A stretch of 64,000 bases of DNA from the NCBI GenBank assembly GCA_003202005.1, contig QJJF01000001.1:29005-93004 (forward strand), read 5' to 3'. Position numbers and translations under genes: made by a program. The notes below the pieces were generated by a model that made no database searches, was not told the DNA's origin, and saw only the letters and a program-made list of their open reading frames with translations. Position 1 is the first letter of the stretch, and every line of letters starts with the position of its first letter. The stretch is from Williamsia faeni (lineage in GTDB: Bacteria; Actinomycetota; Actinomycetes; Mycobacteriales; Mycobacteriaceae). Below, piece by piece: positions 24,451 through 34,861 of the stretch.

Positions 24451-26556
24451 TTATTCGCCCGTTGCTTTGGCGATGATCTCCTTCGCCACGTTCGCCGGAA
24501 CTTCGGCGTACGAGTCGAACACCATGGAGTAGTTTGCCCGGCCCTGGGTCCGCGACCGAAGGTCGCCGATGTAGCCGAACATCTCCGACAGAGGAACCAG
24601 TGCCTTCACGACACGGGCGCCACTGCGCTCTTCCATGGCCTGGATTTGACCACGGCGTGAGTTGAGGTCGCCGATCACGTCGCCCATGTAGTCCTCGGGT
24701 GTGGTGACCTCTACGGCCATCAGCGGTTCGAGGATTACCGGACCCGCCATCCTGGCTGCCTCTTTCATGGCAGCCGATCCGGCGATCTTGAAGGCCATCT
24801 CCGACGAGTCGACGTCGTGGTACGCGCCGTCGAGCAGAGAGAACTTCAAGTTGACCAGCGGATAACCGGCCAGAACACCGTACTGCATCGCATCCTGCGC
24901 GCCGGCATCCACAGAGGGGATGTACTCACGCGGAACGCGACCACCGGTCACGGCATTCACGAACTCGTAGGTTGCGCCGTCTTCGGCATCAACCAGCGGC
25001 TCGAGCTTGACGATGACCTTGGCGAACTGACCACTACCACCCGTTTGCTTCTTGTGGGTGTAGTCGTGCTTCTCGACCGTCTTGCGGATGGTCTCGCGGT
25101 AGGCAACCTGAGGCTTGCCGACGTTGGCCTCGACCTTGAACTCGCGCTTCATGCGATCAACAAGGATGTCGAGGTGCAGCTCGCCCATACCGCCGATGAC
25201 GGTCTGGCCGGTCTCGTCGTCCAGCTTGACCGAGAACGTCGGATCCTCTTCGGCCAGTTTCTGGATGGCAACACCCAGTTTTTCCTGGTCCGACTTGGTC
25301 TTCGGCTCGATCGAGACGTTGATGACCGGATCCGGGAAGCTCATCGATTCCAGGACGATCGGCGCGCTCGGGTCACACAGGGTGTCACCGGTGGTGGTGT
25401 CCTTGAGGCCGATCATCGCGTAGATGTGGCCCGCCGTGGCATCCTCAACCGGCATTTCCTTGTTGGCGTGCATCTGGAACAGCTTGCCGATGCGCTCTTT
25501 TTTGCCCTTGGTGGCATTGAGCACGCCGGTGCCGGCCGTGATGTAGCCCGAGTAGACCCGCACGAACGTCAGCTTGCCGAAGAACGGGTGCGAAGCGATC
25601 TTGAACGCCAGAGCCGCGAACGGCTCGTCGGCCGCCGGCCGGCGCGACAGGATCTCTTCTTCGTTACCGAGCGCGTGACCCTCGACAGAGGGAACGTCGA
25701 GCGGGTTCGGCAGGTAGTCGATGACCGCGTCGAGCATGGGCTGAACGCCCTTGTTCTTGAACGCGGAACCACACAGCACCGGGTACAGCTGACGGGTGAC
25801 CGTGAGCTTGCGGATCGCGGCCTTGATCTCGGGGATCGTGACCTCTTCGCCGCCGAAGTACTTCTCGAGAAGTACCTCATCGGTCTCGACGATGGTCTCC
25901 ATCAGCTTCTCGCGGTATTCCTTCGCCTTCTCGAGCAGATCCGCGGGGATCTCCTCGATGGTCGGCTCCGCGCCGGTGGCGACAACGCCACGCCAGGTGA
26001 TGGCCTTCATCTCGATGAGGTCGACAACACCGTCGAAGTCATCCTCTGCACCGATCGGCAGCTGGAGAACCAGCGGCTTGGCACCGAGGCGCTCCTCGAT
26101 GGTGCGCACGGTGAAGTAGAAGTCGGCGCCCAGTTTGTCCATCTTGTTGACAAAGCAGATACGCGGAACTTCGTACTTCTCGGCCTGCCGCCAGACCTGC
26201 TCGGACTGCGGCTCCACACCCTCTTTGCCGTCGAAAACAGCAACAGCGCCATCGAGCACACGCAGGCTTCGCTCCACCTCGACGGTGAAGTCGACGTGCC
26301 CGGGGGTGTCGATGATGTTGATCTGGTTCTTGTTCCAGAAACAGGTCACCGCAGCGGAGGTGATGGTGATACCCCGCTCCTTCTCCTGCTCCATCCAGTC
26401 GGTCGTCGAGGCCCCGTCGTGGGTCTCGCCGATCTTGTAGTTGACGCCGGTGTAGAAGAGGATTCGCTCGGTGGTTGTGGTCTTGCCGGCATCGATGTGA
26501 GCCATGATGCCGATATTGCGAACCTTGTTGAGGTCGCTGAGCACTTCCTGTGCCAC
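24451..26556 (-). CDS. fusA: Elongation factor G
   Basis: The 701-residue GTPase drives ribosomal translocation. It has AHIDAGKT (G1), DTPGHVDF (G3), NKMD (G4), and the domain III-V segments [18 protein letters not shown] and [16 protein letters not shown]. The start is GTG at 26556. It is the third gene of the rpsL-rpsG-fusA-tuf order, 47 bases after rpsG. Confidence 0.98.
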   Translation of the reverse strand: MAQEVLSDLNKVRNIGIMAHIDAGKTTTTERILFYTGVNYKIGETHDGASTTDWMEQEKERGITITSAAVTCFWNKNQINIIDTPGHVDFTVEVERSLRVLDGAVAVFDGKEGVEPQSEQVWRQAEKYEVPRICFVNKMDKLGADFYFTVRTIEERLGAKPLVLQLPIGAEDDFDGVVDLIEMKAITWRGVVATGAEPTIEEIPADLLEKAKEYREKLMETIVETDEVLLEKYFGGEEVTIPEIKAAIRKLTVTRQLYPVLCGSAFKNKGVQPMLDAVIDYLPNPLDVPSVEGHALGNEEEILSRRPAADEPFAALAFKIASHPFFGKLTFVRVYSGYITAGTGVLNATKGKKERIGKLFQMHANKEMPVEDATAGHIYAMIGLKDTTTGDTLCDPSAPIVLESMSFPDPVINVSIEPKTKSDQEKLGVAIQKLAEEDPTFSVKLDDETGQTVIGGMGELHLDILVDRMKREFKVEANVGKPQVAYRETIRKTVEKHDYTHKKQTGGSGQFAKVIVKLEPLVDAEDGATYEFVNAVTGGRVPREYIPSVDAGAQDAMQYGVLAGYPLVNLKFSLLDGAYHDVDSSEMAFKIAGSAAMKEAARMAGPVILEPLMAVEVTTPEDYMGDVIGDLNSRRGQIQAMEERSGARVVKALVPLSEMFGYIGDLRSRTQGRANYSMVFDSYAEVPANVAKEIIAKATGE

Positions 26557-26603
26557 TTAATTCCTCACTCTGAATTGAAAGTTGTTGCAGCTGTTGCTGA
26601 ATG

Positions 26604-27074
26604 TCACCAGCGGTAGTGCGCGAACGCCCGGTTGGCCTCGGCCATCTTGTGGGTGTCCTCGCGACGCTTGACTGCAGCGCCCAAACCGTTGCTCGCGTCG
26701 AGGAGCTCATTGGCCAGACGCTCGACCATGGTCTTCTCGCGACGCTGACGGCTGAACGTGACCAGCCAACGCAGCGCGAGGGTGTTCGCACGGCCGGGCT
26801 TGACCTCGATCGGCACCTGGTAGGTGGCGCCACCGACGCGACGGCTCTTGACCTCGAGTGCGGGGCGGACGTTGTCCAGCGCGCGCTTGAGGGTGACGAC
26901 CGGATCGGTGCCGGTCTTCTCGCGGGCCTGCTCGAGAGCCTGGTACACGATGCGCTCGGCGGTCGACTTCTTGCCGTCCAGCAGGATCTTGTTGACCAGC
27001 TGGGTGACCAGCGGGCTGCCGTAGACGGGGTCGTTGATCAGTGGGCGCTTGGGTGCGGGTCCTTTACGTGGCAT
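26604..27074 (-). CDS. rpsG: 30S ribosomal protein S7
   Basis: The 156-residue primary 16S rRNA-binding protein of the small-subunit head. It shows [20 protein letters not shown] at the N terminus, [11 protein letters not shown] in the middle and the C-terminal AHYRW. The ATG overlaps the rpsL stop by one base. Confidence 0.98.
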   Translation of the reverse strand: MPRKGPAPKRPLINDPVYGSPLVTQLVNKILLDGKKSTAERIVYQALEQAREKTGTDPVVTLKRALDNVRPALEVKSRRVGGATYQVPIEVKPGRANTLALRWLVTFSRQRREKTMVERLANELLDASNGLGAAVKRREDTHKMAEANRAFAHYRW

Positions 27075-27448
27075 CAGCCCTTCTCCTTCTTCGCGCCGTA
27101 CTTGCTGCGGCCTTGCTTGCGGGCCTTGACGCCCTGGGTGTCAAGCGAGCCACGAATGACCTTGTAACGCACACCCGGGAGGTCCTTCACACGACCACCG
27201 CGAACGAGCACCATCGAGTGCTCCTGCAGGTTGTGGCCTTCACCGGGGATGTATGCGGTCACCTCAACCGAACTGGTGAGGCGGACACGGGCGACCTTCC
27301 GGAGCGCGGAGTTCGGCTTCTTCGGGGTCGTGGTGTAGACGCGAGTGCACACGCCGCGTCGCTGCGGGCTGCCCTTCAGCGCTGCCGTCTTCTGCTTGGC
27401 AGGCTTGTCATGGCGGCCCTTACGGACCAGCTGGTTGATAGTTGGCAC
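27074..27448 (-). CDS. rpsL: 30S ribosomal protein S12
   Basis: The 124-residue S12 sits at the decoding centre. I use GTG 27448, which gives the universal [11 protein letters not shown] start and has AAGGAAG upstream. Lys43 ([11 protein letters not shown]) and Lys88 (GGRVKDLPG) are both wild type, so no streptomycin-resistance substitution is seen at these usual sites. Confidence 0.98.
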   Translation of the reverse strand: MPTINQLVRKGRHDKPAKQKTAALKGSPQRRGVCTRVYTTTPKKPNSALRKVARVRLTSSVEVTAYIPGEGHNLQEHSMVLVRGGRVKDLPGVRYKVIRGSLDTQGVKARKQGRSKYGAKKEKG

Positions 27449-28000
27449 TGAGAGATCTTCCTTTGGTTGGCGTTCTTCTTGCTGTTGCTGCGGTTTCTGC
27501 TCCGGGCAAGCTTCCGACGAAAACACCGGAACCTCCGCAGTACGCCCCACCAGGCCTAAAAGCCCTGGTCAGATGAGCCCTCCCCTACCCCGCTATCGGG
27601 CGTGTCGAAATTGCCCAGCGCGGCAGGTGAAGGCACGCAGATGGAACCCGACCTAATCTGAATTAGCGGAGGCCGAGCACCAGCGGTCAACTCTACCGAC
27701 CAGGGCACCCCAGGTCAAAATCGCCCCGTACGATCGCAGATCAGAGCAATCCTGCAGGTGGGTGACGGTCTTTTTGCCACTTCGACGATCACCTGCCGAG
27801 GGCGGATTCGAGAGTCATCAACCTCTATTCGGCGAGATCTATTCCCGATGTTCGGCTGTCGGATGATCCCGATCACACCGGTGAGTCGATTGCCTGGTTG
27901 ACTTCGACAATGGGCCTACGGTCATCCTGGCGGGACCGTGTTGCCCGCCAATTGATGCTGCACAAACCATTGCAGCGCCGCCGTGAGGGTTGGGAAGCCG
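27449..28000. promoter_or_regulatory. Divergent intergenic region between rpsL and the MFS gene
   Basis: About 550 bases with no convincing gene. It must carry the str operon promoter and untranslated leader on the - strand. The leader includes a small hairpin (ACCAGG with CCTGGT, 27549-27569). I cannot place a -10/-35 pair with confidence on either strand. The right end supplies a GGGAAG ribosome binding site for the MFS gene. Confidence 0.5.
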
Positions 28001-29587
28001 ATGACCGAAGTACCGAGTTCCGAGCAAACGACCGGGGGGAAACGCCTACTCCCCCTGCTGCTGGCCATGGCCATGTTCGTGCTGGTCGTGGACACCTCGT
28101 TGATGAACGTGTCGATCTCCTACGTCGTCAAAGACCTGGACACGACCGTCAGCGGCGTCCAGTCCGCCATCGCCCTCGAAGCACTGGTGTCGGCAGCGTT
28201 CATCCTGATCGGCAGCAAGATCGGTGACCTGATCGGACGCAAACGCGCGTACGTGCTCGGGCTGCTCGGATACGCCGTGGGTGCGTCGGCGATGGCGGTC
28301 GCACAGAGCCTGACGGCCATCATCATCTTCTGGGCGATTCTCGGAGGCATCGGCGCATCGTTGCTCCTGCCCGCCATGCAGTCACTGATCCATGGCAACT
28401 TCGAAGGGGCCGCGCAGAAGAAGGTCTATGCCCTGGTCGGCGCGGCCGCAGCCATCGCCGCCGCGGTGGGTCCGCTGCTCGGCGGCTTCATCACCACCTA
28501 CCTGTCGTGGCGCCTCGGATTTGTTCTCGAAGTGGTCATCATCGCGGTGGTGCTCTCGGGCATCAAGCTCGTCAAGGACGTGCCGTACACCGGCCCCAAG
28601 GGCATCGACACGGTCGGCGCGGCACTCTCGGTGCTCGGCATGGGCGGCGTTGTACTGGGAATCCTGGTTTGGCAGGAAGGCGGCGAGGCAGTCGGTGCAC
28701 TCCTGGCGACCGGAGCGGTTGGCCTGGGCAGCCTGTCGTACTGGCTCGTGCGGCGCAAGAAGAGTGGCAAGACGCCGCTGTTGGATCCAGACCTGTTCAA
28801 GTCCAAGATCTTTCGGCTCGGTATCACCCAGCAGATGCTCCAGCAGATCGCACTCGGTGGCGTCATGATCGTGCTCCCCATCTACCTGCAGATGGTGCTC
28901 GAGTACAACGCGATGCAGGCCGGCTTGTCGCTCGCGCCCCTGTCGCTGAGCATGTTCGCGGTGGCATTGCTCGCCGGGAAGAAGCTGGGGAACAAACGTC
29001 CGAGCGTCATCGTCTGCTGGGGATTTTCTCTGCTCACCGTCGGAATCGGGGCACTCGTGCCGCTCGTACCACGCGCCGACTTCGGCTGGGCACTGGTTCT
29101 CCCGCTGATCGTCGCCGGCTCGGGCATGGGATTGCTCGTGTCACAGCTCAACAACTACACACTCAGCCCCATCTCGGATGAACGGGTGAGCGAGGCCGCC
29201 GGTACGAACTCGGCGGCCGGGTCGTTCGGATTGTCGTTCGGGCTCGCGTTCGCCGGCGCGATCATGCTGGCTACGCTGTCATTCACATTCACGTCGATGT
29301 CGGATTCGAGCACGGTCCTGCCCGCGGCCGAGCAGGAGCAGGTGGCGCAGGTTCTCGAGGACGACGCCGAGGTGATGAGCAACACCGCGCTCGATGCGCT
29401 CCTCGTCGATCAGCCGCCCGAGATCAAAGCCGAGATCATCCGGATCAACACCGACGCCCGGCCCATCGCCCTGCAAGTTGCCCTGTTGATCCCGATCCTG
29501 GCCGGGTTGCTCGGCCTGCTCAACTCACTGCGGATGATCCGGCAGCCGGATCCGCCGGCACCGAAATCCGAAACAGTTCTGGGCTGA
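28001..29587 (+). CDS. MFS transporter, DHA2-type (about 14 transmembrane segments)
   Basis: The 528-residue membrane protein is built of hydrophobic helices, with motif A in loop 2-3 (GSKIGDLIGRKRAYVLG) and motif C-like helix 5 (AAVGPLLGGFITTYLSWR), the pattern of drug:H+ antiporters with 14 segments. Near residues 430-490 an unusual large acidic loop (ADEQ-rich, SDSSTVLPAAEQEQVAQVLEDD in part) precedes the last helix. Likely an inner-membrane exporter of drugs or metabolites. ATG 28001 is preferred to GTG 27983 because GGGAAG lies before it. Confidence 0.88.
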   Translation: MTEVPSSEQTTGGKRLLPLLLAMAMFVLVVDTSLMNVSISYVVKDLDTTVSGVQSAIALEALVSAAFILIGSKIGDLIGRKRAYVLGLLGYAVGASAMAVAQSLTAIIIFWAILGGIGASLLLPAMQSLIHGNFEGAAQKKVYALVGAAAAIAAAVGPLLGGFITTYLSWRLGFVLEVVIIAVVLSGIKLVKDVPYTGPKGIDTVGAALSVLGMGGVVLGILVWQEGGEAVGALLATGAVGLGSLSYWLVRRKKSGKTPLLDPDLFKSKIFRLGITQQMLQQIALGGVMIVLPIYLQMVLEYNAMQAGLSLAPLSLSMFAVALLAGKKLGNKRPSVIVCWGFSLLTVGIGALVPLVPRADFGWALVLPLIVAGSGMGLLVSQLNNYTLSPISDERVSEAAGTNSAAGSFGLSFGLAFAGAIMLATLSFTFTSMSDSSTVLPAAEQEQVAQVLEDDAEVMSNTALDALLVDQPPEIKAEIIRINTDARPIALQVALLIPILAGLLGLLNSLRMIRQPDPPAPKSETVLG

Positions 29588-29603
29588 TCCCCGCCCGGTC
29601 CGT

Positions 29604-31304
29604 TCAGTCCCGGTCTCGACTGCGGAATGCGGCGACGGCCGCCTCGACGGTCGGATAGAAGTGCCCGGCATCGAATCGCTCGCTCAATCCGAACCGGATG
29701 AGAGTGTCCTTGATGGGACCCTTCATCTCGGCGAACACCAATCGGATCCCTTTGCCGTCGAGATAGGTGTCGAGGTCGACGAGTTCGTCGACCGCGGTGG
29801 TGTCGAGCCCGGTGAGTGGTTCGGAAGCGACCACCACCCATTCGACGGGGGTCTCGGCGGCCGCGACCACCGATCGCACGTAGTTGTCGAAAATGTCGCC
29901 GTTGGCGAAGAACAGTGGAGCGTCGAACCGGATCAGCACCAACCCCGGGATACGTCGTCCGTCCGGGTGGCGTTCGAGGTCGTGGAATCCGGGGCGGTCG
30001 GACGTCTCGACGAGTTCGGTGCGGTACGGCTTCCAGGCCTGGGCAACCACCGCGACGAAGGACAGCCCGATGGCGACGAGGACGCCCTGCAGCACTCCCA
30101 CCAGGGCGACCCCGAGGAATGCGGCAGCGGCGAGGCCGAATTCGATCCGGCTCATCTTCCACATCCGAATCATCCCGCTGACGTCCACCAGCGCTGTCGC
30201 GGCCACGATCACCACAGCACCCAGCGTTGCGTCGGGCAGGTATTTGGTGACACCGGGTGCGACGAGGATGAACACCAGCACCGCGAGCGCACCGACGACT
30301 CCGGCCAGCTGGGTCTTGGCACCGCTCTGTTCTGCCACCGGGGTCCGGGATCCGCTCGCGGAGATGGGGAATCCGCTGAACATTCCGCCGGCGATGTTGG
30401 CGATGCCGATCGCTTTCATCTCGGTACTGCCGTTCACGTCCTGGCCGTTGCGGGCTGCGAAGGTGCGGGAGAGAACACCGGTGTCGGCAAACGCGATCAA
30501 CGCGATGCCGGCCGCGGGCCCGATGAGTTCGGCCACGTCACCCCAGTCGACGCCGCCGAACGAGGGCAAGGGCATTCCTTCGGGCAATGCACCGACCATC
30601 CCGATCTCATCGGTCAGCCCGAGTGCGGCCGAGACGATGATCGCCGCGACCACCGCGACGAGCACACCGGGGACCTTCGGGATCCAGACACGGAACGCGA
30701 TGATGATGGCCAACGAGCCGAACCCGACTGCAGCGGCGACGGGATCGATGTCGCCGTCCGCGATGGCCTTCAAGGTCTCCCAGACCTCGCCGATCAGGTT
30801 GTCCGCGTCGATCGAGAAGCCGAGCAACTTGGGTAGCTGGCCGACGACGACGATCAGGGCGATCGCGTTGAGGTAACCGAGCCGAATGGGCTTTGACAGG
30901 AGGTCGGTGACAAAACCGAGCCGAAGGAATCCGCCGACGAGAAGGATCAGGCCGACGAGGGTACCGAGAACACCGGCCAGGGCGAGTGCATCTTCGGGAT
31001 CGTCGGTCACCGCCAGCGGTAGGACGGCCGCCGCAATCAGCGGTGCCAGCGACGAATCAGGACCCAGGACAAGGATTCTCGACGGACCCACCACCGCGTA
31101 CGCCAGCAACGGGATGATGGTGGCGTAGAGACCGGCGTACGCAGGCAGCCCTGCGGCCTCGGCATAGCCCATCCCGGCGGGGATGAGGAGCGCGGTCAAA
31201 ACCAGCCCGGCGGTGATGTCCGGGCGCAGCCATTCCTTGCGGTACGCCCGCGCCGTCGCGATTCCTGGCAACCGTGCCAGATTGTCCGTCACTACATTTC
31301 CCAA
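29604..31304 (-). CDS. SulP/SLC26 anion permease with STAS domain
   Basis: The 566-residue protein starts with the SulP region (RPDITAGLVLTALLIPAGMGYAEAAGLPAYAGLYA), has about 10-14 membrane helices, and ends with a STAS domain (about 440-555; DAPLFFANGDIFDNYV, EPLTGLDTTAVDEL). The family carries sulfate, bicarbonate or dicarboxylates; no carbonic anhydrase is adjacent. It is convergent with the MFS gene with 16 bases between stops. Confidence 0.92.
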   Translation of the reverse strand: MGNVVTDNLARLPGIATARAYRKEWLRPDITAGLVLTALLIPAGMGYAEAAGLPAYAGLYATIIPLLAYAVVGPSRILVLGPDSSLAPLIAAAVLPLAVTDDPEDALALAGVLGTLVGLILLVGGFLRLGFVTDLLSKPIRLGYLNAIALIVVVGQLPKLLGFSIDADNLIGEVWETLKAIADGDIDPVAAAVGFGSLAIIIAFRVWIPKVPGVLVAVVAAIIVSAALGLTDEIGMVGALPEGMPLPSFGGVDWGDVAELIGPAAGIALIAFADTGVLSRTFAARNGQDVNGSTEMKAIGIANIAGGMFSGFPISASGSRTPVAEQSGAKTQLAGVVGALAVLVFILVAPGVTKYLPDATLGAVVIVAATALVDVSGMIRMWKMSRIEFGLAAAAFLGVALVGVLQGVLVAIGLSFVAVVAQAWKPYRTELVETSDRPGFHDLERHPDGRRIPGLVLIRFDAPLFFANGDIFDNYVRSVVAAAETPVEWVVVASEPLTGLDTTAVDELVDLDTYLDGKGIRLVFAEMKGPIKDTLIRFGLSERFDAGHFYPTVEAAVAAFRSRDRD

Positions 31305-31472
31305 GGCTTCATCCCCGAACGTCCGAGTGGTCCAGACCCGGTCGGATGGGCCATCCGCTCATTGTCGCCCGAACCCGCCTGGCGGAGCGGGATTTCGCGA
31401 TTCAGATCACACGCGGCGCGGCCGAGATGATGATTGTTGATGGAACACACCACCGAGCGGGGGTAGCGTCGG

Positions 31473-33122
31473 ATGGCAGTGAACACCAGATCCGAATCCC
31501 CGATCGACCGCCCAGTGATCGCGCAATCATGGCAACGGTCGGTTCGCAGCGGCCTACGGCCGGAGGATTCCCCGGATGTGCGGCCGGTCCAGATCTCGGC
31601 TCGCGACCACCCCCTCCTTCGGGCCGCCGATCCCGTTCTCGACCAGGTTGCGCACCAATTGTCCGAATCCGACACCGCCATATTGCTTGTCGACGCCAAC
31701 GGCCGACTGGTCTCTCGGACGTTCGGTGGTGTCCGGGTGGAACGCGTACTGGAATCGGTGGGCGCGGTGTCGGGCGCCGAGTTCACCGAAGACGCGATGG
31801 GAACGACCGCGCTGGGTACCCCGCTGGAAATACGCGGCGGCATCGTCATCAACGCCCCGGACCACTTCCTCGAACAGTTCCGGGCGGTCAGCTGTTACGG
31901 GCGGCCGATCCGTCATCCGGTGTCGCGCCGGCTCGAGGGCATCATCTGCATGAGCAACCTCGAGCAGACGGTCAATCCGCTCTTCGCTCCCTTTGTGGAC
32001 CGGATCGCCGGTGACATCGAACAGCGACTGCTCGACAATTCCCGGGCCCGGCAGATCGCGGTGGTCGAGGCCTTTCAGCGAGTGGCGCCGAGGCGTGATG
32101 TGGCGGTGGTGGCGGTCGGCGACGACCTGCTGCTGACGAATGCCCTGGCGTCGGACATCCTCACCTCCGCCGACTTCGGCACGCTGCGTGCGCTCGCGGC
32201 CGATCTCGGTGAGCACGAACGTCATACCCGGCTCACCCTGGTGTCGGGCAACATCGTTGATGCCATCGGCCACCAGGTACCGGGTAGCTGCGGTGGTGCC
32301 CTGTTCCGGGTGCGCCCGATCGATGTGCCCCGCGTGTCGATACCGCGCAAACCCCGAATCACGCCCGCCGGCGCCCAGGTGCCCTCCGCCGCTCACACCA
32401 CGTGGCAGAACACGACGATCACGGGCGAACCGGGCACCGGGCGTACCACCGCGGCGACCGCACTCATCGGCGGTCGGCCGGTACGAACCGTTGATGCCGG
32501 GGCCTTGCTGACCGGCTCGGGACGCGCTGCTCTGGCCGGCATCCTCGTCGAGTCTGACGAGACGGCTCTGTTGATCGAGAACGTCCACCTCCTCGATCCG
32601 GTGAGTCTGTCCGCACTGCGGTCAGCGGTCCTCAAAGGCGCTGTCCCCATCGTCCTGACGGCTCCCCCGCTACCCGAACTGCCGGGTCCGGTGGCGGCCT
32701 TGATCTCGTTGTGCCCGAATCGAATCGACATCGCTCCCCTGCGCCACCGGACCATCGAGCTACCGGCCTTGGCCGGGGACGTTCTGACCCGGGTGGCACC
32801 GCGGGCCACACTCGGTGCCGCGGCCGGTGAGGCATTGCTCGCCTGTGACTGGCCGGGCAATCTGAGTGAACTGACGATGGTCCTTCAAACGGCCGCCGAC
32901 AATGCCGCCCGGCGCGCCGATCAGCTGATCTCGATGGCCGACCTGCCCGAGCAGTATCAGACGACCACGCGCGCCCACCGGTTGTCCGGGCGCGACCGCG
33001 CCGAGCGGCAGGCGATCGTCGAGGCGATGAACGCCGCGGGCGGCAACAAGGTCCATGCCGCCAAGATGCTGGGCATCAGCCGCAGCACGCTCTACACCCG
33101 CCTGCGCGCCCTCGACATCTGA
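31473..33122 (+). CDS. Fis/AcoR-type transcriptional activator, AAA domain degenerate
   Basis: The 549-residue regulator has an N-terminal GAF-like sensor (IAQSWQRSVRSGL, then LLVDANGRLVSRTFGG), a central AAA module with Walker A-like GEPGTGRT, and a C-terminal Fis helix-turn-helix (GGNKVHAAKMLGISRSTLYTRL). The GAFTGA loop that contacts sigma-54 is absent and the Walker B reads LLIENVHLL. It therefore probably acts on the housekeeping polymerase, as is usual for actinobacteria, which lack sigma-54. It reads into the aldehyde/alcohol dehydrogenase pair, which it probably activates in response to an alcohol, ketone or aldehyde. Confidence 0.88.
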   Translation: MAVNTRSESPIDRPVIAQSWQRSVRSGLRPEDSPDVRPVQISARDHPLLRAADPVLDQVAHQLSESDTAILLVDANGRLVSRTFGGVRVERVLESVGAVSGAEFTEDAMGTTALGTPLEIRGGIVINAPDHFLEQFRAVSCYGRPIRHPVSRRLEGIICMSNLEQTVNPLFAPFVDRIAGDIEQRLLDNSRARQIAVVEAFQRVAPRRDVAVVAVGDDLLLTNALASDILTSADFGTLRALAADLGEHERHTRLTLVSGNIVDAIGHQVPGSCGGALFRVRPIDVPRVSIPRKPRITPAGAQVPSAAHTTWQNTTITGEPGTGRTTAATALIGGRPVRTVDAGALLTGSGRAALAGILVESDETALLIENVHLLDPVSLSALRSAVLKGAVPIVLTAPPLPELPGPVAALISLCPNRIDIAPLRHRTIELPALAGDVLTRVAPRATLGAAAGEALLACDWPGNLSELTMVLQTAADNAARRADQLISMADLPEQYQTTTRAHRLSGRDRAERQAIVEAMNAAGGNKVHAAKMLGISRSTLYTRLRALDI

Positions 33123-33126
33123 TCCC

Positions 33127-33199
33127 CACCCCCGGAATTGGTGGCTTTTGGCGACCATTTCCCCAGGTCAGCCTCACCAAAACCCACCACTTCCGGGTG
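33127..33199. terminator. Imperfect inverted repeat after the Fis regulator
   Basis: The segment near 33127-33156 (with GGAATTGGTGGCTTTTGG) pairs imperfectly with the segment near 33166-33199 (CCAAAACCCACCACTTCC). The stem is long with small mismatches and begins just after the regulator's stop. It probably ends the regulator transcript and insulates the dehydrogenase promoter. Confidence 0.6.
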
Positions 33200-33259
33200 T
33201 CCGTGGCGGTGTTCAAATTCCGGACAGTTAGGCACCACAAATTGTTGGGACTATGACGG

Positions 33260-33278
33260 CAGTCACATTTTGTGACTG
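33260..33278. promoter_or_regulatory. Perfect palindrome upstream of the aldehyde dehydrogenase, candidate activator site
   Basis: CAGTCACA-TTT-TGTGACTG has perfect eight-base arms and a three-base centre. It lies 24 bases before the start codon of the aldehyde dehydrogenase and the GAGGAGGG ribosome binding site (33291-33298) follows it. The adjacent Fis-type regulator is the natural candidate to bind; being so near the start, it could also be a repressor site or a 5' UTR hairpin. Confidence 0.5.
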
Positions 33279-33301
33279 CGCATGTTCAACGAGGAGGGTG
33301 T

Positions 33302-34813
33302 ATGACCGCCAGTACCGAAACCCGAACAGCCGACCCCCGTTTGCTGCCCAGGGTGAGGGAATTCGTCTCGCGTGATCGCCAGATGCTGATCGGCGGTGAA
33401 TGGACCGACGCCGCTTCGGGCAAGACGTTCACCACCTACGATCCGGCGACCGCCGCACCGATCACTGATGTCGCCCAGGGTGAGGCGACCGACGTGGACC
33501 GCGCGGTCCGGGCCGCCCGGCAGGCCTTCGACGAGGGTCCGTGGGCGCGGATGAAGCCGAACGAACGCGAACGTCTGATCTGGCGGGTCGGCGACATCCT
33601 CTCCGAGCGGGCCGACGAGTTCGGTCAGCTCGAAGCGCTCGACAACGGCAAATCGGCCGGGATCGCCGCCGCCGTCGACACGCAGTGGTCGGCTGACATC
33701 TTCCGGTACAACGCGGGCCTGTGCACAAAGATCACCGGGTCGACGGTCAACGTCTCGATGCCCTTCGTCCCGGGCGGCGAGTTCCATGCCTACACACTTC
33801 GCGATCCCCTGGGCGTCTGCGGCCTGATCGTGCCGTGGAATTTCCCGCTGTTGATGGCCACGTTCAAACTGGCCCCGGCGCTGGCCGCCGGCAACACCGT
33901 TGTCCTCAAACCTGCCGAACAGACGCCACTGACCGCGCTGCTGCTCGGCGAGGTCTTCGAAGAGGCCGGATTCCCGCCGGGTGTGGTCAACATCGTCACC
34001 GGATTCGGAGACGCCGGCGCGGCATTGTCGGCGCATCCGGACGTCGACAAGATCGCGTTCACCGGGTCGACCGAGGTCGGCAAGAAGATTGTCGCGGCCG
34101 CGCAGGGCAACCTGAAGAAGGTCTCGCTCGAACTGGGCGGCAAGAGCCCCAACATCGTGTTCGCCGACGCCGACTTCGATCAGGCCGTGGCCGGATCAGT
34201 GGCGGCCTGGATGTTCAATCACGGCCAGTGCTGTGTCGCCGGAACCCGACTGTTCGTGGAACGGCCCATCTTCGACGACTTCACCGCAGCCGTCGCCGAA
34301 GCTGCATCGAAAGCGAAGATCGGTCCGGGCCTCGATCCCACCACCGAACTCGGACCGCTGATCTCACAGGAACAATTCGACAAGGTGAGCGGGTATCTGG
34401 CGCAGGGTCTCGCCGACGGCGCCCGCGCCTTGACAGGTGGAAAGCGTTGGGGCAACGAGGGTTACTTCGTCGAGCCGACCGTATTCGTCGATGTCGACCC
34501 GAGCTTCTCGATCGTCTCCGAGGAGATCTTCGGGCCCGTGGTCGCCGCGATGCCGTTCGACGGCGACGACGTGGTCGCCGCGGCCAACGACTCGATCTAC
34601 GGTCTCGCCGCCGGTATCTGGACCAAGGACCTGTCCAAGGCCCACAAGACCGCGCGGGCCGTCAAGGCCGGGTCGGTGTGGGTCAACCAGTACAACGGCT
34701 TCGACACCGCCATGCCCTTCGGGGGCTACAAGCAATCCGGGTGGGGACGCGAGCTCGGAAGCTCCGCGATCGATCTCTACACCGAGACCAAAGCCGTCAA
34801 TATCGCTCTTTGA
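33302..34813 (+). CDS. NAD-dependent aldehyde dehydrogenase
   Basis: The 503-residue enzyme has the family order: VPWNFPL and KPAEQTPL (NAD domain), FTGSTEVG, the Glu of LELGGKSP, catalytic Cys in FNHGQCCVAGTR and the C-terminal PFGGYKQSGWGRE. It oxidises an aldehyde to the acid using NAD+. ATG 33302 is fixed by GAGGAGGG four bases before it. With the alcohol dehydrogenase 48 bases downstream it forms an alcohol-to-acid module. Confidence 0.93.
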   Translation: MTASTETRTADPRLLPRVREFVSRDRQMLIGGEWTDAASGKTFTTYDPATAAPITDVAQGEATDVDRAVRAARQAFDEGPWARMKPNERERLIWRVGDILSERADEFGQLEALDNGKSAGIAAAVDTQWSADIFRYNAGLCTKITGSTVNVSMPFVPGGEFHAYTLRDPLGVCGLIVPWNFPLLMATFKLAPALAAGNTVVLKPAEQTPLTALLLGEVFEEAGFPPGVVNIVTGFGDAGAALSAHPDVDKIAFTGSTEVGKKIVAAAQGNLKKVSLELGGKSPNIVFADADFDQAVAGSVAAWMFNHGQCCVAGTRLFVERPIFDDFTAAVAEAASKAKIGPGLDPTTELGPLISQEQFDKVSGYLAQGLADGARALTGGKRWGNEGYFVEPTVFVDVDPSFSIVSEEIFGPVVAAMPFDGDDVVAAANDSIYGLAAGIWTKDLSKAHKTARAVKAGSVWVNQYNGFDTAMPFGGYKQSGWGRELGSSAIDLYTETKAVNIAL

Positions 34814-34861
34814 CAAAGCTTTTCATTCTCAGATAGTCAATTTCACGAGAGGGTAGGAACA

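Noticed and set aside
24817..26616. Open frame of 599 codons on the + strand opposite fusA
   Set aside because: Same reason: antisense to EF-G with no independent RBS or family motifs.
27449..28000. Small genes in the rpsL leader region
   Set aside because: Frames here are short, lack ribosome binding sites and look like leader sequence.
31473..33122. True sigma-54 activator
   Set aside because: No GAFTGA loop and no sigma-54-type -24/-12 promoter is seen upstream of the dehydrogenase genes.
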